64,000 bases of DNA. It comes from Gulosibacter chungangensis. GTDB lineage: Bacteria; Actinomycetota; Actinomycetes; Actinomycetales; Microbacteriaceae. The stretch lies in assembly GCF_008831155.1 (NCBI RefSeq), contig NZ_WBKB01000006.1, forward strand, positions 1 to 64,000, read 5' to 3'. Shown here one piece after another: positions 13,737 through 21,883 of the stretch. The number at the start of each line of letters is the position of its first letter. The first letter of the stretch is position 1. A program made the translations under genes and the position numbers. The notes beneath the pieces are model-generated. The model did no database searches and was not told the origin of the DNA. It was given only the letters and a program-made list of their open reading frames with translations.

Positions 13737-15716
13737 TTAATGGATGCCCCTACCGCGGCGTCGCAGCACATCGAAGAGCACGCGCAGTGACAGCACACCA
13801 GAGATCGACAGCAACAAATAGCCGAACAGGTTCAGCAGCGTGACCTCGGGTGACAGCGCTGGCCCGGTGGTGCTGTTGAGCAGCAGTACCGACATGATCC
13901 CCGTGACTCCCGCGAGCACGGCGAAGGTCACGGTGGCAACTATTTCGCGGATGAAGTCACGGTCACGGCGATCGGCGAGTAACCGCATATTGAATCCGAA
14001 GCGACCTTCAGCGAGGTCCCCGGTGATCCGATCCACCCGCCCCGGTAGCCGCCTAATCATCGGCAGCGCCCCGAGTGCCTCGTCCGCGAGCGCCTTCGTG
14101 ACAGAGGCGGGCTTGACCGCATCCACCGCCCGATGCTTCACGAAGCTCGCGACCTCCGCCAAGAAATTGAAGCTCGGATCGAGCACCGTGAGCGAGCCTT
14201 CGACGGCGATAATTGCCCGGAACGGCATCGTCATCTGCGCTGGCACGACAAGACCATATGACTGCAGCAGGTGGGTGACGTCGGTGACGATTGAGGCGTC
14301 GAGTTTCGTGCCGACGCCCAGCTTCGTAGCCATGAAGTCGGCAAGGCTACGGCGCAGGCTCGCCTCATCGAGATCATCGGGAAGATCGAGGAACCCGAGA
14401 ATTGCTTCGGTAAACGCGCGCGAGTCGTGGCGCGTATAGGCGAGCAGCACATCGAGAATCTGCTGCCGCATTTGCGAGTCGAGTCGTCCCACCGCACCGA
14501 AATCGAGCAGCGCCAGCTGCTGCTCTGTGTCGATCACAATATTCCCCGGGTGCAGGTCCGAGTGATACGCGCCCACGTCAACGATTTGCTCGAGTGTAGA
14601 GGCGAGCAGGCGACGGGCAAGTTCATGCCGCTTTGCCGCATCCAGCGACTCGAGGCTCGAGATATGGCTCAGGGTCGTGCCCTCGAGGTACTCCATTACG
14701 AACACCTCGTCGGTGCTCAGTTCCGGGTATTGGCGAGGGATGCGCACGCGGGCCGATTCTGCGACCTCAGTCTGTGCGTGGGCCAACACCGCGAGGTTTG
14801 CGGCCTCGCAGCGGTAGTCGACTTCCTCTTTGAGGCTGTCGGTGAGGTTTTGCACGAGATGCTCGGCGTGGAGTTGATCGCCCCATTCGCTATTTTGCGT
14901 GAAAGTGCGTGCGAGCCGCAGCGCAATATCGGTATCGAGATTGATCCGGTCGACGATGCCCGGGCGGCGCACCTTCACCGCAACTCGCTCCCCCGAATGC
15001 AGGGTCGCGTCGTACACCTGCCCGATGGATGCGGAGGCAAACGGTTCCGTATGAAAAGACTGAAAGACCTCGCGATAGTCGCGGCCGAGGGATGCATTCA
15101 GCGCCGGTTCGATGGTCTCCCACGACGCTGGCGGTACTTGCTGTTGCAGCTTGCCGAGTGCGGTGATGAATTCTTGCGGCAGCAGATCCGGCCGAGTGGA
15201 GAGAATCTGGCCGATCTTCACGAACGCCCCGCCGGCATCCTCAAGGACCGCGCGCAGCGCATCCGCTTGCTCGCGGCGCGCAGTCATTGCCTGCACCGTG
15301 TTGTCGTGATGCAGCGCGCGCGGCAAGACCTTGTGCTTGCCGATAATCCGCGCGAGTTGTTGGTAGCGACGCTGTCGCTGAACACCGCGACGAACCGCCG
15401 GCAGCCATTTATCGGGTCGCGGGAGCGAACCCTGCGGGAGGACGAGTTCAGCCAGCACCAGGGTGGCCACGGAGACGAACAGGATGAGGGAGAGCGCGAT
15501 CGCGATCATCGCGAACCGGTCGGTGGTGTTGTTCCACGCGAACCTCGCCGCGAACGCGACACCCGCGATGAGCCCCAGCAGCCCCGCGAAGGTAATCCGC
15601 GCGCGGCTCATTCGCTTCCCCAGCAGACGCTGCAGCAACGAACCGATCAGCAGCATGAAAACGAGGGCCGCAACCAACATCAACACAATGTCGAGCGAAA
15701 CAGTCAGTGCACTCAC
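13737..15716 (-). CDS. ABC1/UbiB-family atypical kinase, membrane anchored
   Basis: 659 residues. Three N-terminal membrane helices (to about residue 90) precede the ABC1 kinase-like domain: ALRAVLEDAGGAFVKIGQILSTRPDLLP (KxGQ motif), then SIGQVYDATLHSGERVAVKV (the Ala/Gly nucleotide-loop variant and catalytic Lys). Further on are FVMEYLEGTTL, GAYHSDLHPGNIVID (the HxDxHPGN catalytic loop) and LLDFGAVGRLD (DFG). Two C-terminal helices close the protein. The family supports quinone synthesis or lipid-linked redox cofactors; the substrate here is unknown. It starts at GTG 15716 with AAGGAG 4 nt upstream. It is monocistronic. Confidence 0.93.
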   Translation of the reverse strand: MSALTVSLDIVLMLVAALVFMLLIGSLLQRLLGKRMSRARITFAGLLGLIAGVAFAARFAWNNTTDRFAMIAIALSLILFVSVATLVLAELVLPQGSLPRPDKWLPAVRRGVQRQRRYQQLARIIGKHKVLPRALHHDNTVQAMTARREQADALRAVLEDAGGAFVKIGQILSTRPDLLPQEFITALGKLQQQVPPASWETIEPALNASLGRDYREVFQSFHTEPFASASIGQVYDATLHSGERVAVKVRRPGIVDRINLDTDIALRLARTFTQNSEWGDQLHAEHLVQNLTDSLKEEVDYRCEAANLAVLAHAQTEVAESARVRIPRQYPELSTDEVFVMEYLEGTTLSHISSLESLDAAKRHELARRLLASTLEQIVDVGAYHSDLHPGNIVIDTEQQLALLDFGAVGRLDSQMRQQILDVLLAYTRHDSRAFTEAILGFLDLPDDLDEASLRRSLADFMATKLGVGTKLDASIVTDVTHLLQSYGLVVPAQMTMPFRAIIAVEGSLTVLDPSFNFLAEVASFVKHRAVDAVKPASVTKALADEALGALPMIRRLPGRVDRITGDLAEGRFGFNMRLLADRRDRDFIREIVATVTFAVLAGVTGIMSVLLLNSTTGPALSPEVTLLNLFGYLLLSISGVLSLRVLFDVLRRRGRGIH

Positions 15717-15902
15717 GGGGCTCCTTCTTCGAGTCTCTCCTGAGTTCTACCAGTTCTCGACTGGCAGTTTCCGCATCGGTGAAAACTGATTTTGGCGCCT
15801 CGATGTGCAAAACAGTGGTGAAGCGCACGGCTCCACCACCGTTAGATCACTGAAACGGGCGCACTGCCACGAGATGTGGCTCATTCAACGCACGGCCGCT
15901 AC

Positions 15903-17051
15903 CTAACCGAGCTGGTCGAGTGCCTGCAGGAGGTCGGCGACGAGGTCTTCGGAGTCTTCGATACCCACGCTCAACCGAACGAGGTCCGCAGGCACTTCAA
16001 GCTCGGTGCCGCTCACTGAAGCGTGGGTCATTGCCGCAGGCAGCTCAATCAGCGATTCCACGCCACCGAGCGACTCAGCCAGCTGGAAAACGCGAGTCGA
16101 TTCGACGAGCTTGCGCGCCGCATCCGCCCCGCCGCGCACCTGCAGCGAGACCATGCCGCCGAAGCGTCGCTGCTGCTTCGCCGCGATCTCGTGACCGGGA
16201 TGCGATTCCAGGCCCGGGTAGTGGATGGCCGACACGGCAGGGTGGTCGGCGATCGCCGCGACGATGGCCTCGCCGTTGTCGCTGTGCGTGCGCATTCGCG
16301 CCGAAAGCGTCTTGATGCCGCGGCTAAACAGCCAGGAATCAAACGGCGAGAGCGCCCCGCCCGAGGCGTTCTGCAGGAAGCCGATCGGCTCGCCGAGTTC
16401 GGCATCGCGCACGATCACGGCGCCGCCCACCGCATCCGAGTGACCGCCGAGGTACTTGGTGAGCGAGTGCACCACGAAGTCCGCGCCCAGGGTGATCGGC
16501 TGCTGCAGGTACGGGGTCGCGAAGGTGTTGTCGACCACGAGCAACGCGCCCGCAAGGTGCGCAATCTCGGCCACGGCGGCGATATCGGTGATGCGCAGCA
16601 GCGGGTTCGACGGGGTTTCTACCCAGAGGAGCTTCGGCTTGGTTTCGGCGACCGCAGTGCGCACCGCGTCGAGGTCGGTGAAGTCCACCGGGCGGTTTTC
16701 GACGCCCCAGTGGCGGTAGACCTGGTCGATCAGGCGGTAGGTGCCGCCGTAGGCGTCATTGCCGATCACGATCGTGTCGCCGGGGCGGGTGTGTGCACGG
16801 ATCAGTGCATCCTCTGCCGCGAGACCGCTCGCGAAGGCGTAGGCCGTGGCACCTGCTTCGAGCGAGGCGAGGGTCTCCTGCAGCGCGGTGCGGGTCGGGT
16901 TGCCACTGCGCGAGTATTCGTACTCGCTGCGGAGCTTGCCGACGCCATCCTGCACGAAGGTGGAGGTGAGGTGCAGCGGCGGGATCACCGCGCCGGTGCC
17001 CGGGTCGTTGGGGTTGCCATCGTGGATCGCGCGGGTGCTAAAGCCGGTCAT
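15903..17051 (-). CDS. metB: Cystathionine gamma-synthase / gamma-lyase family enzyme
   Basis: 382 residues, a PLP-dependent Cys/Met metabolism enzyme. It opens with FSTRAIHDGNPNDPGTGAVI. YSRSGNPTRTALQETLASLE, the PLP-phosphate loop ASGLAAEDALI and the PLP lysine in HSLTKYLGGHSD are all present. FLQNASGGALSPFDSWLFSRGIKTL is typical of MetB-like enzymes. Downstream of the cystathionine beta-synthase gene by 37 nt, it may act in either direction of transsulfuration; with cbs next door, cystathionine gamma-lyase activity (reverse transsulfuration) is as likely as gamma-synthase. The start is ATG 17051 with AGAGGAG upstream. Confidence 0.92.
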   Translation of the reverse strand: MTGFSTRAIHDGNPNDPGTGAVIPPLHLTSTFVQDGVGKLRSEYEYSRSGNPTRTALQETLASLEAGATAYAFASGLAAEDALIRAHTRPGDTIVIGNDAYGGTYRLIDQVYRHWGVENRPVDFTDLDAVRTAVAETKPKLLWVETPSNPLLRITDIAAVAEIAHLAGALLVVDNTFATPYLQQPITLGADFVVHSLTKYLGGHSDAVGGAVIVRDAELGEPIGFLQNASGGALSPFDSWLFSRGIKTLSARMRTHSDNGEAIVAAIADHPAVSAIHYPGLESHPGHEIAAKQQRRFGGMVSLQVRGGADAARKLVESTRVFQLAESLGGVESLIELPAAMTHASVSGTELEVPADLVRLSVGIEDSEDLVADLLQALDQLG

Positions 17052-17088
17052 GCTGGGTCGTTCTCCTCTTAATTGGTGTCGGATGCGT

Positions 17089-18069
17089 TTAGGCGCTGAC
17101 TTCGGAAGCCGGCTCGGTCAGGAGACCCTGCTCGCGCATCCAGTCGTCACTAAAAATCTTGTTGAGATAGCCGCGACCGCTGTCGGGGAAGATCACGACG
17201 ACGACTGCGTTCTCGTCGAGCTCTTCCGCTACCCGCAGCGCAGCCCCGAGCGCCATGCCGGAGGAGCCACCCACGAGGAGCGCTTCCTCGGTCGCAAGCC
17301 TGCGCGTGAGTGCAAAGGATTCGGCGTCGCCGATCTTGAGGATGCGGTCGGGCACCGCGGTGTCGAAGGTCTCCGGGAAGAAGTCCTCGCCAACTCCCTC
17401 GACCCGATAGCTGTGTGCCTCGCCGCCGCTGTAGATCGAGCCTTCGGGCTCGACACCGATGATTTCGACGCGACCGTTGGAGATTTCTTTGAGGTAGCGG
17501 CCGGTGCCGGTGATGGTGCCGCCGGTGCCGACGCCGATCACCACGTGGGTGACGGTACCGTCGGTGTCGCGCCAGATCTCCGGACCGGTGCTGCGGTAAT
17601 GCGCGAGGGGTCCGTTTTGGTTCGCGAACTGGTTCGGCATGAAGGCACCAGGGATTTCGCTGACGAGCTGTTCGGCCACGCTGTTATAGGAGCGCGGGTC
17701 GGAGGTCGCCACCGCGGTGGGCGTAATCACTACCCTGGCGCCGTAGGCCTCGAGCACGCGGATCTTGTCGATCGCGACCTTGTCCGGCAGGACGAACACC
17801 GTCTTGTAGCCGCGGCGCTGAGCTTCGAGTGCGAGCCCTACCCCGGTGTTGCCGGAAGTCGGTTCGACGATGGTGCCGCCCGGCTGCAGTTTGCCTTCGG
17901 CTTCGGCCGCGTCGAGAATCGCACCGGCAATGCGGTCTTTCACCGAGCCGCCGGGGTTCAGGTACTCGACTTTGGCGAGGATGCGGGCGCCAGATTTCGG
18001 GGTGACGTGCTGAAGTTCGACGAGCGGGGTATTACCGATGACTTCGGTAATCGAAGTGTGGATGCGCAC
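17089..18069 (-). CDS. cbs: Cystathionine beta-synthase-like, without CBS domains
   Basis: 326 residues, a fold-type II PLP enzyme. ITEVIGNTPLVELQ, PLP lysine K44 in NPGGSVKDRI, EPTSGNTGVG, GVGTGGTITGTGRYL and GGSSGMALG are all visible. The region EGSIYSGGEAHSYRVEGVGEDFFP is characteristic of actinobacterial cystathionine beta-synthase rather than CysK. Those proteins normally carry a C-terminal pair of CBS domains and reach about 460 residues. Here the catalytic domain ends at TAG/TGA with metB starting 37 nt later, so the Bateman module is missing. The start is GTG 18069 with AGGA upstream. An 8-bp stem-loop lies 40-60 nt upstream. Confidence 0.88.
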   Translation of the reverse strand: MRIHTSITEVIGNTPLVELQHVTPKSGARILAKVEYLNPGGSVKDRIAGAILDAAEAEGKLQPGGTIVEPTSGNTGVGLALEAQRRGYKTVFVLPDKVAIDKIRVLEAYGARVVITPTAVATSDPRSYNSVAEQLVSEIPGAFMPNQFANQNGPLAHYRSTGPEIWRDTDGTVTHVVIGVGTGGTITGTGRYLKEISNGRVEIIGVEPEGSIYSGGEAHSYRVEGVGEDFFPETFDTAVPDRILKIGDAESFALTRRLATEEALLVGGSSGMALGAALRVAEELDENAVVVVIFPDSGRGYLNKIFSDDWMREQGLLTEPASEVSA

Positions 18070-18435
18070 AGATTTGTCCTGGGTGGAATGTTGTCGGGGT
18101 CAGTGATGGCCTCTGACCACTACGTCAGAGGTGACTAAAGACAACAACACTGCTGCATGCACCCCACGGTAGCGACCTCGAAGAGCGTAGGCAGCTATTT
18201 CGTCACGGAACGAAATATGACGAAACCGGGGCCCACTAGTCATGGATTGCAACAAAATTCCAGGCATACCGGCACTGTCTGGCCAACGGATGAGCGGCTT
18301 CATTACGTTACGACACCCGGATACTCCAGAACATTCCATCCACACGGCCAGTCATCCAGCCACCCAACCAAGAAACCTGTAAACTTTTCTTGAAATTTTT
18401 TACACGTTTTAAGGACGTGTGAAAGGATTTTGCAT
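18070..18435. other. Divergent intergenic region cbs / fic
   Basis: A 366-nt divergent promoter region with no gene. It holds a perfect 8-bp stem-loop (18110-18117 with 18124-18131), which may lie in the cbs leader. AT-rich sequence begins at about 18190, and the TTTTTTACACG-type element at 18394-18420 lies just before fic. I do not recognise a SAM or other known riboswitch. Confidence 0.7.
18394..18420. promoter_or_regulatory. TTTTTTACACG inverted element upstream of fic
   Basis: TTTTTTACACG (18396-18406) is followed after 8-9 nt by CGTGTGAAA, forming an imperfect inverted pair that ends 15 nt before the fic start codon. The same half-site occurs as a perfect inverted pair after fic at 19581-19611. 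It is a candidate operator. Confidence 0.6.
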
Positions 18436-19509
18436 ATGTGGAACGCGAACGAACCCTTCAATGATCTACCCGCGGCGCCGATAGAAGAACTGGAGACTCG
18501 GGCTGTCCTAAAAGCGACAGTCGGAGCTCGTGCGGAACTCGCCGGATTGAACGAGGCCCTCAAGCGGATGCCAAACCCGGCGGTTCTGTTGCAGTCAATC
18601 TCGCTCATCGAAGCCCAAGCAAGCTCCGAAATCGAGAACATCGTCACGACTATAGACGAATTGTTCCGGTCAGCTGCACACGTTGAACAAGAAATTACCC
18701 CGGCCACGAAAGAAACCCTTCGCTACCGGACCGCACTCTACGCTGGCTTAGAGAGCATCAAGTCTCGCCCGATCACTTCAACAACAGCATCGACAGTCTG
18801 CACGCAGGTGACCGGCAGGGACATGTCAGTCCGCAACCTTTCGGGCACTTTTATCGGAAACCCGACGACTGGCCTTGCCCGGTACACCCCGCCTGATGGC
18901 GCCAAGGTCATCCGGGAGAAGCTGGCAGAGTGGGAAACGCTTGTCCATGACGCAAGTGATGTCGATCCTCTTGTCATCATGGCGGCAGCACACTATCAGT
19001 TCGAGGCGATTCACCCGTTTGCGGATGGAAATGGCCGCACCGGACGCATCCTCAACTCCCTCATGCTTGTCGAGCGGGAGTTACTTTCATATCCAGTGTT
19101 GTACTTGTCGAAGTACATCATTCGTAATAAGAATGAATATTACGACCGCCTTCTCGAGGTCACTAGTAGCGAGGCTTGGGAGCCATGGATTCTGTTCATG
19201 CTCGACGGGGTCACCGAAACGTCCCGCGAGACTCTTCTCACCGTTGAGCAAGTCGATGCAGCACGACGCAGCGTTCGCACCGTTCTTCGTGAAGTCGGCG
19301 GCTCAAACTCCTATCTCCTTGACCTCCTGTTTGAGCTTCCTTACGTTCGGATTAATAATGTGGTGGCGCGATGCGATGTCTCTCGCCCCACGGCAACCAA
19401 ATGGCTCAACGAACTCGTAGAGGCTGGCGTTCTTATCGACGAGAGAATCGGCCGCGAGAGGCTCTTCATCAACGTTCAGTTCCTTCGCGCATTGACTCTG
19501 TCCAGTTGA
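18436..19509 (+). CDS. Fic-family AMP-transferase with C-terminal wHTH
   Basis: 357 residues. Fic enzymes usually transfer AMP to protein hydroxyls. The N-terminal Fic_N domain contains SSEIEN at residues 63-68, which fits the inhibitory [S/T]xxxE[G/N] motif of class II Fic proteins. The active site HPFADGNGRTGR (193-204) is intact. The last 60 residues form a winged helix (NNVVARCDVSRPTATKWLNELVEAG). ATG 18436 follows AAAGGA by 8 nt. Such stand-alone class II Fic proteins are self-inhibited and need no separate antitoxin. The HTH and matching sites on both sides of the gene suggest self-regulation. Codon use is less GC-rich than the neighbours, so transfer is plausible. Confidence 0.93.
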   Translation: MWNANEPFNDLPAAPIEELETRAVLKATVGARAELAGLNEALKRMPNPAVLLQSISLIEAQASSEIENIVTTIDELFRSAAHVEQEITPATKETLRYRTALYAGLESIKSRPITSTTASTVCTQVTGRDMSVRNLSGTFIGNPTTGLARYTPPDGAKVIREKLAEWETLVHDASDVDPLVIMAAAHYQFEAIHPFADGNGRTGRILNSLMLVERELLSYPVLYLSKYIIRNKNEYYDRLLEVTSSEAWEPWILFMLDGVTETSRETLLTVEQVDAARRSVRTVLREVGGSNSYLLDLLFELPYVRINNVVARCDVSRPTATKWLNELVEAGVLIDERIGRERLFINVQFLRALTLSS

Positions 19510-19580
19510 TTGAGCTCCACTTCAATCAAGGCAGCAGCCTTCCCGCTGGACATGCAAAGACTTTTAACACATCCCCAGAA

Positions 19581-19611
19581 CGTGTAAAAAATCTCGCGAA
19601 TTTTTTACACG
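19581..19611. promoter_or_regulatory. Perfect inverted repeat CGTGTAAAAAAT / ATTTTTTACACG
   Basis: Twelve-base perfect arms separated by CTCGCGA, between the convergent stops of fic and the DUF817 gene. The A/T-rich half of the stem could make it a bidirectional terminator. However, its half-site is identical to the one upstream of fic, so it may be a protein-binding site. Confidence 0.7.
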
Positions 19612-19612
19612 A

Positions 19613-20494
19613 TTAATTTTGCCGAGCTATTCCGCGCGGCGGGTACACCACCGTCACCAGCACCACGCTGATCAACATCAGCAAGAACCACGACACCAGT
19701 TTCATGATCGACACTGGTTCCCAGCCGTCAACTTGATCGGGGTATGCCCACGCTCCCGCCCAGGTCGCAATGTTCTCGGCAAACCAAATGAACGTCGCGA
19801 CCAGCCCAAAGGCGACCAGAATGGGCATCTTGAAGGTGCGCCGGTAGACGCGGAAATGCATCCAAGTCGGCCAATACGTGACGACTACCGCGAGCACAAT
19901 CAGCCACCGCGCATCCCACACAAAGTGGTGCGTGAAGAAGTTGGCGTAGGCCGCGAGCGCGAGGATCGCGGTCAGCCACAGGCGCGGATAGCGGTCGAAA
20001 CGCAGATCCATAAGCCGATACACCCGCACCATGTACGAGCCAACCGCCGCGTACATGAACCCGGTGAACAGCGGCACTCCCGCGATACGGAGCACACCGT
20101 CGGGGTCATAGAGCCAAGATCCGACCCCGGTTTTGAACAGCTCCATAATGGTGCCGGTGATGTGGAAGAGCATGATCACCCACAGCTCGCGACCGGTTTC
20201 GAGCCTGGTCACGAGCATGAGCACCTGGATGCCCACCGCCACGATCACGAGCGCGTCGTTCCGCGCGAGCGTGGCATCGTCGGGCCACCACAGTCGAGCG
20301 GCGATGATCGCGATCAGCATCAATGCACCGAAGAGGCAGGCCCACGCCTGCTTCAGCCCGAAGACGAGAAATTCCAGCAGGCCCGAGCGGAGGCCCCGGT
20401 CGCCTCGAGAGGCCAACCAACGATTCGCAGTCCGGTCGAGAAAGCGCTCAACACTCGTGAGATTTTTGGGTTGCTGCGATTCACCGGAGTTCAT
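19613..20494 (-). CDS. DUF817 integral membrane protein
   Basis: 293 residues with about eight predicted membrane helices. LEFLVFGLKQAWACLFGALML, LWVIMLFHITGTIMELFKTGVGSW, FTGFMYAAVGSYMVRVYRLMDLRF and FGLVATFIWFAENIATWAGAWAYPDQ match DUF817, a bacterial membrane family of unknown function. Conserved His/Glu/Trp residues within helices (FHxxGTxMELFK, WFAENIAT) hint at a cofactor or enzyme role, but none is established. It starts at ATG 20494 and is convergent with fic. The nitroreductase gene on the same strand ends 32 nt upstream of it. Confidence 0.88.
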   Translation of the reverse strand: MNSGESQQPKNLTSVERFLDRTANRWLASRGDRGLRSGLLEFLVFGLKQAWACLFGALMLIAIIAARLWWPDDATLARNDALVIVAVGIQVLMLVTRLETGRELWVIMLFHITGTIMELFKTGVGSWLYDPDGVLRIAGVPLFTGFMYAAVGSYMVRVYRLMDLRFDRYPRLWLTAILALAAYANFFTHHFVWDARWLIVLAVVVTYWPTWMHFRVYRRTFKMPILVAFGLVATFIWFAENIATWAGAWAYPDQVDGWEPVSIMKLVSWFLLMLISVVLVTVVYPPRGIARQN

Positions 20495-20526
20495 TGCGCC
20501 TTAGCTTGGCATAAGCAACCCCGCGA

Positions 20527-21090
20527 TCACATCCGACTGAGGTGTCGTTCCATGTCGAGTGGCTTACGACGCTTCACGCGACGGTCGCGTTCCCGCACCC
20601 CACCGACGTAGATCCACCCGAGCAGTTGCTCGTGCTTTTCGAGTTTGTGCGCCTTGCGGATCTTCTTGCTGCGCGCGGCGTCACCCGTGCGCCACATCGT
20701 GCCCCAACCGGCTTCGTGCAGCAGCAGCGATAGGTAATGGGCGACGGCGGATGCGACGGATTCCTGCTCCCAGTACGGCACCTTCGAGCTCTTCTTGGGC
20801 GACACCACGACCGCGAGCACAAGCGGCGCTCGCATAGCCTTCGCAATCCCTTTGTCTTTGCTCGTCCCGTTCGCTTTCGCGAGCGCTTTGCCGAGCTTCT
20901 CGCGCCCCGCACCGCGGATCTCGATGATGCGCCAGGGCTTGAGCGCTGAGTGGTCAGACACGCTCGACATGGCGCTCAGGAGATATTCGAGTTCTTCGCG
21001 GTCGGGGGCTTCCTCGGTCACACGCGAGTGCGAGCGTCGCGCCCGCAGCGCAGCGAGCGCGGGACGTTCCGGGAATTCAGGTTCAGGCAT
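20527..21090 (-). CDS. Nitroreductase-family flavoprotein
   Basis: 187 residues. The fold is recognised from RPALAALRARRSHSRVTEEAPDREELEYLLSA, then SDHSALKPWRIIEIRG, the central WEQESVASAVAHYLSLLLHEAGWGTMWRTGD, and the C-terminal LLGWIYVGGV. It is the YdjA-like short class, which binds FMN and reduces nitro or quinone compounds with NAD(P)H. ATG 21090 has GGAG 8 nt upstream and is preferred to 21102. It is the first gene of a possible two-gene unit with the DUF817 gene. Confidence 0.88.
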   Translation of the reverse strand: MPEPEFPERPALAALRARRSHSRVTEEAPDREELEYLLSAMSSVSDHSALKPWRIIEIRGAGREKLGKALAKANGTSKDKGIAKAMRAPLVLAVVVSPKKSSKVPYWEQESVASAVAHYLSLLLHEAGWGTMWRTGDAARSKKIRKAHKLEKHEQLLGWIYVGGVRERDRRVKRRKPLDMERHLSRM

Positions 21091-21194
21091 CGTGGGCTCC
21101 AAAAGGATGCAGGCAGGGACAGGGTTAAGTCTCCCGTAACTTGCTTGGAATCAGACTTTGAGCGGCAGTTAACCGCCGCTGCTACGTTGCTCGC

Positions 21195-21851
21195 ATGCCT
21201 TTCGTGAGCGCACTGCGCAATGCCGCCCCTGCCGTCGCTTCTCTTAGCCAGAACTCCGAGGAATATTGGTTCCTCGAAGACGTATTCCAGCGCATCCTGC
21301 ACGGTGACATCGAAGATGCCTACGACGCCGTCGAACTCCTCGAGGAGAATATCGACGAGTATCTCGAAGACGGTGAGGATTTTCCCGAAGCCGCCGCGTT
21401 CGCTTTCGCTGAGGAACCGGAGGAATACACCGAAGCGCTCGCCGAGGCGCTCTGGGCCGCCGCGTACACGACCGCCCAGGCCTGGGATGAAGAAACTACC
21501 GACACCGACCGCTTCGTGGAAGCAATCGGTGCGCTGGAAGAACTCGGTATTGACGCCGGTATCTTCACCGACTTTGCTGATGTCGAACCGCGCGAGGGGC
21601 AGCGCGGCGCGGTAGTGCTCTGGGTGAATGCCTGGGAGAACTTCGACAACGACGATGCAGTTCCCGTCATGCTTTCGCTTGCCGAGCGTGGTGACGCCAC
21701 CATGGATGAGGTCGAAGCGGATGCGATAGGCGCGTTTTCGGAGGCCGGGCTTGCGGCCGAGCGCACCGAACACCGCGGCTTCATCGTGGTGCCGATGCGA
21801 TGGCGCCACCACGTGTCTTCGTGGGAAGACGCTGGCGGCCACGAGGTCTAG
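21195..21851 (+). CDS. Acidic protein of unknown function, paralogue of the 34.9 kb gene
   Basis: 218 residues, strongly acidic, no signal peptide or membrane segment. I do not recognise a family. Residues 25-60 (WFLEDVFQRILHGDIEDAYDAVELLEENID), 95-120 (ALWAAAYTTAQAWDEETTDTDRF) and the end (MRWRHHVSSWED) align with the frameshifted gene at 34860-35521: WVLRDVYERILTG, LWSAAHDTALAWDSEHTDTDRF, WRHHVLSIED. The conserved DTDRF and WRHHV-S-x-ED motifs mark the family. It lies divergent from the nitroreductase and convergent with the GNAT gene. Confidence 0.75.
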   Translation: MPFVSALRNAAPAVASLSQNSEEYWFLEDVFQRILHGDIEDAYDAVELLEENIDEYLEDGEDFPEAAAFAFAEEPEEYTEALAEALWAAAYTTAQAWDEETTDTDRFVEAIGALEELGIDAGIFTDFADVEPREGQRGAVVLWVNAWENFDNDDAVPVMLSLAERGDATMDEVEADAIGAFSEAGLAAERTEHRGFIVVPMRWRHHVSSWEDAGGHEV

Positions 21852-21883
21852 GCACTATCCACAGGTGCGACCCCACCGTCGGA

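Noticed and set aside
14427-15743. 438-residue plus-strand frame opposite the ABC1 kinase gene
   Set aside because: Shadow of the kinase gene; the content is Arg/His/Gln-rich without domains.
18070-18200. SAM riboswitch before cbs-metB
   Set aside because: Only one short stem-loop is seen; none of the conserved cores of the SAM classes I know is present.
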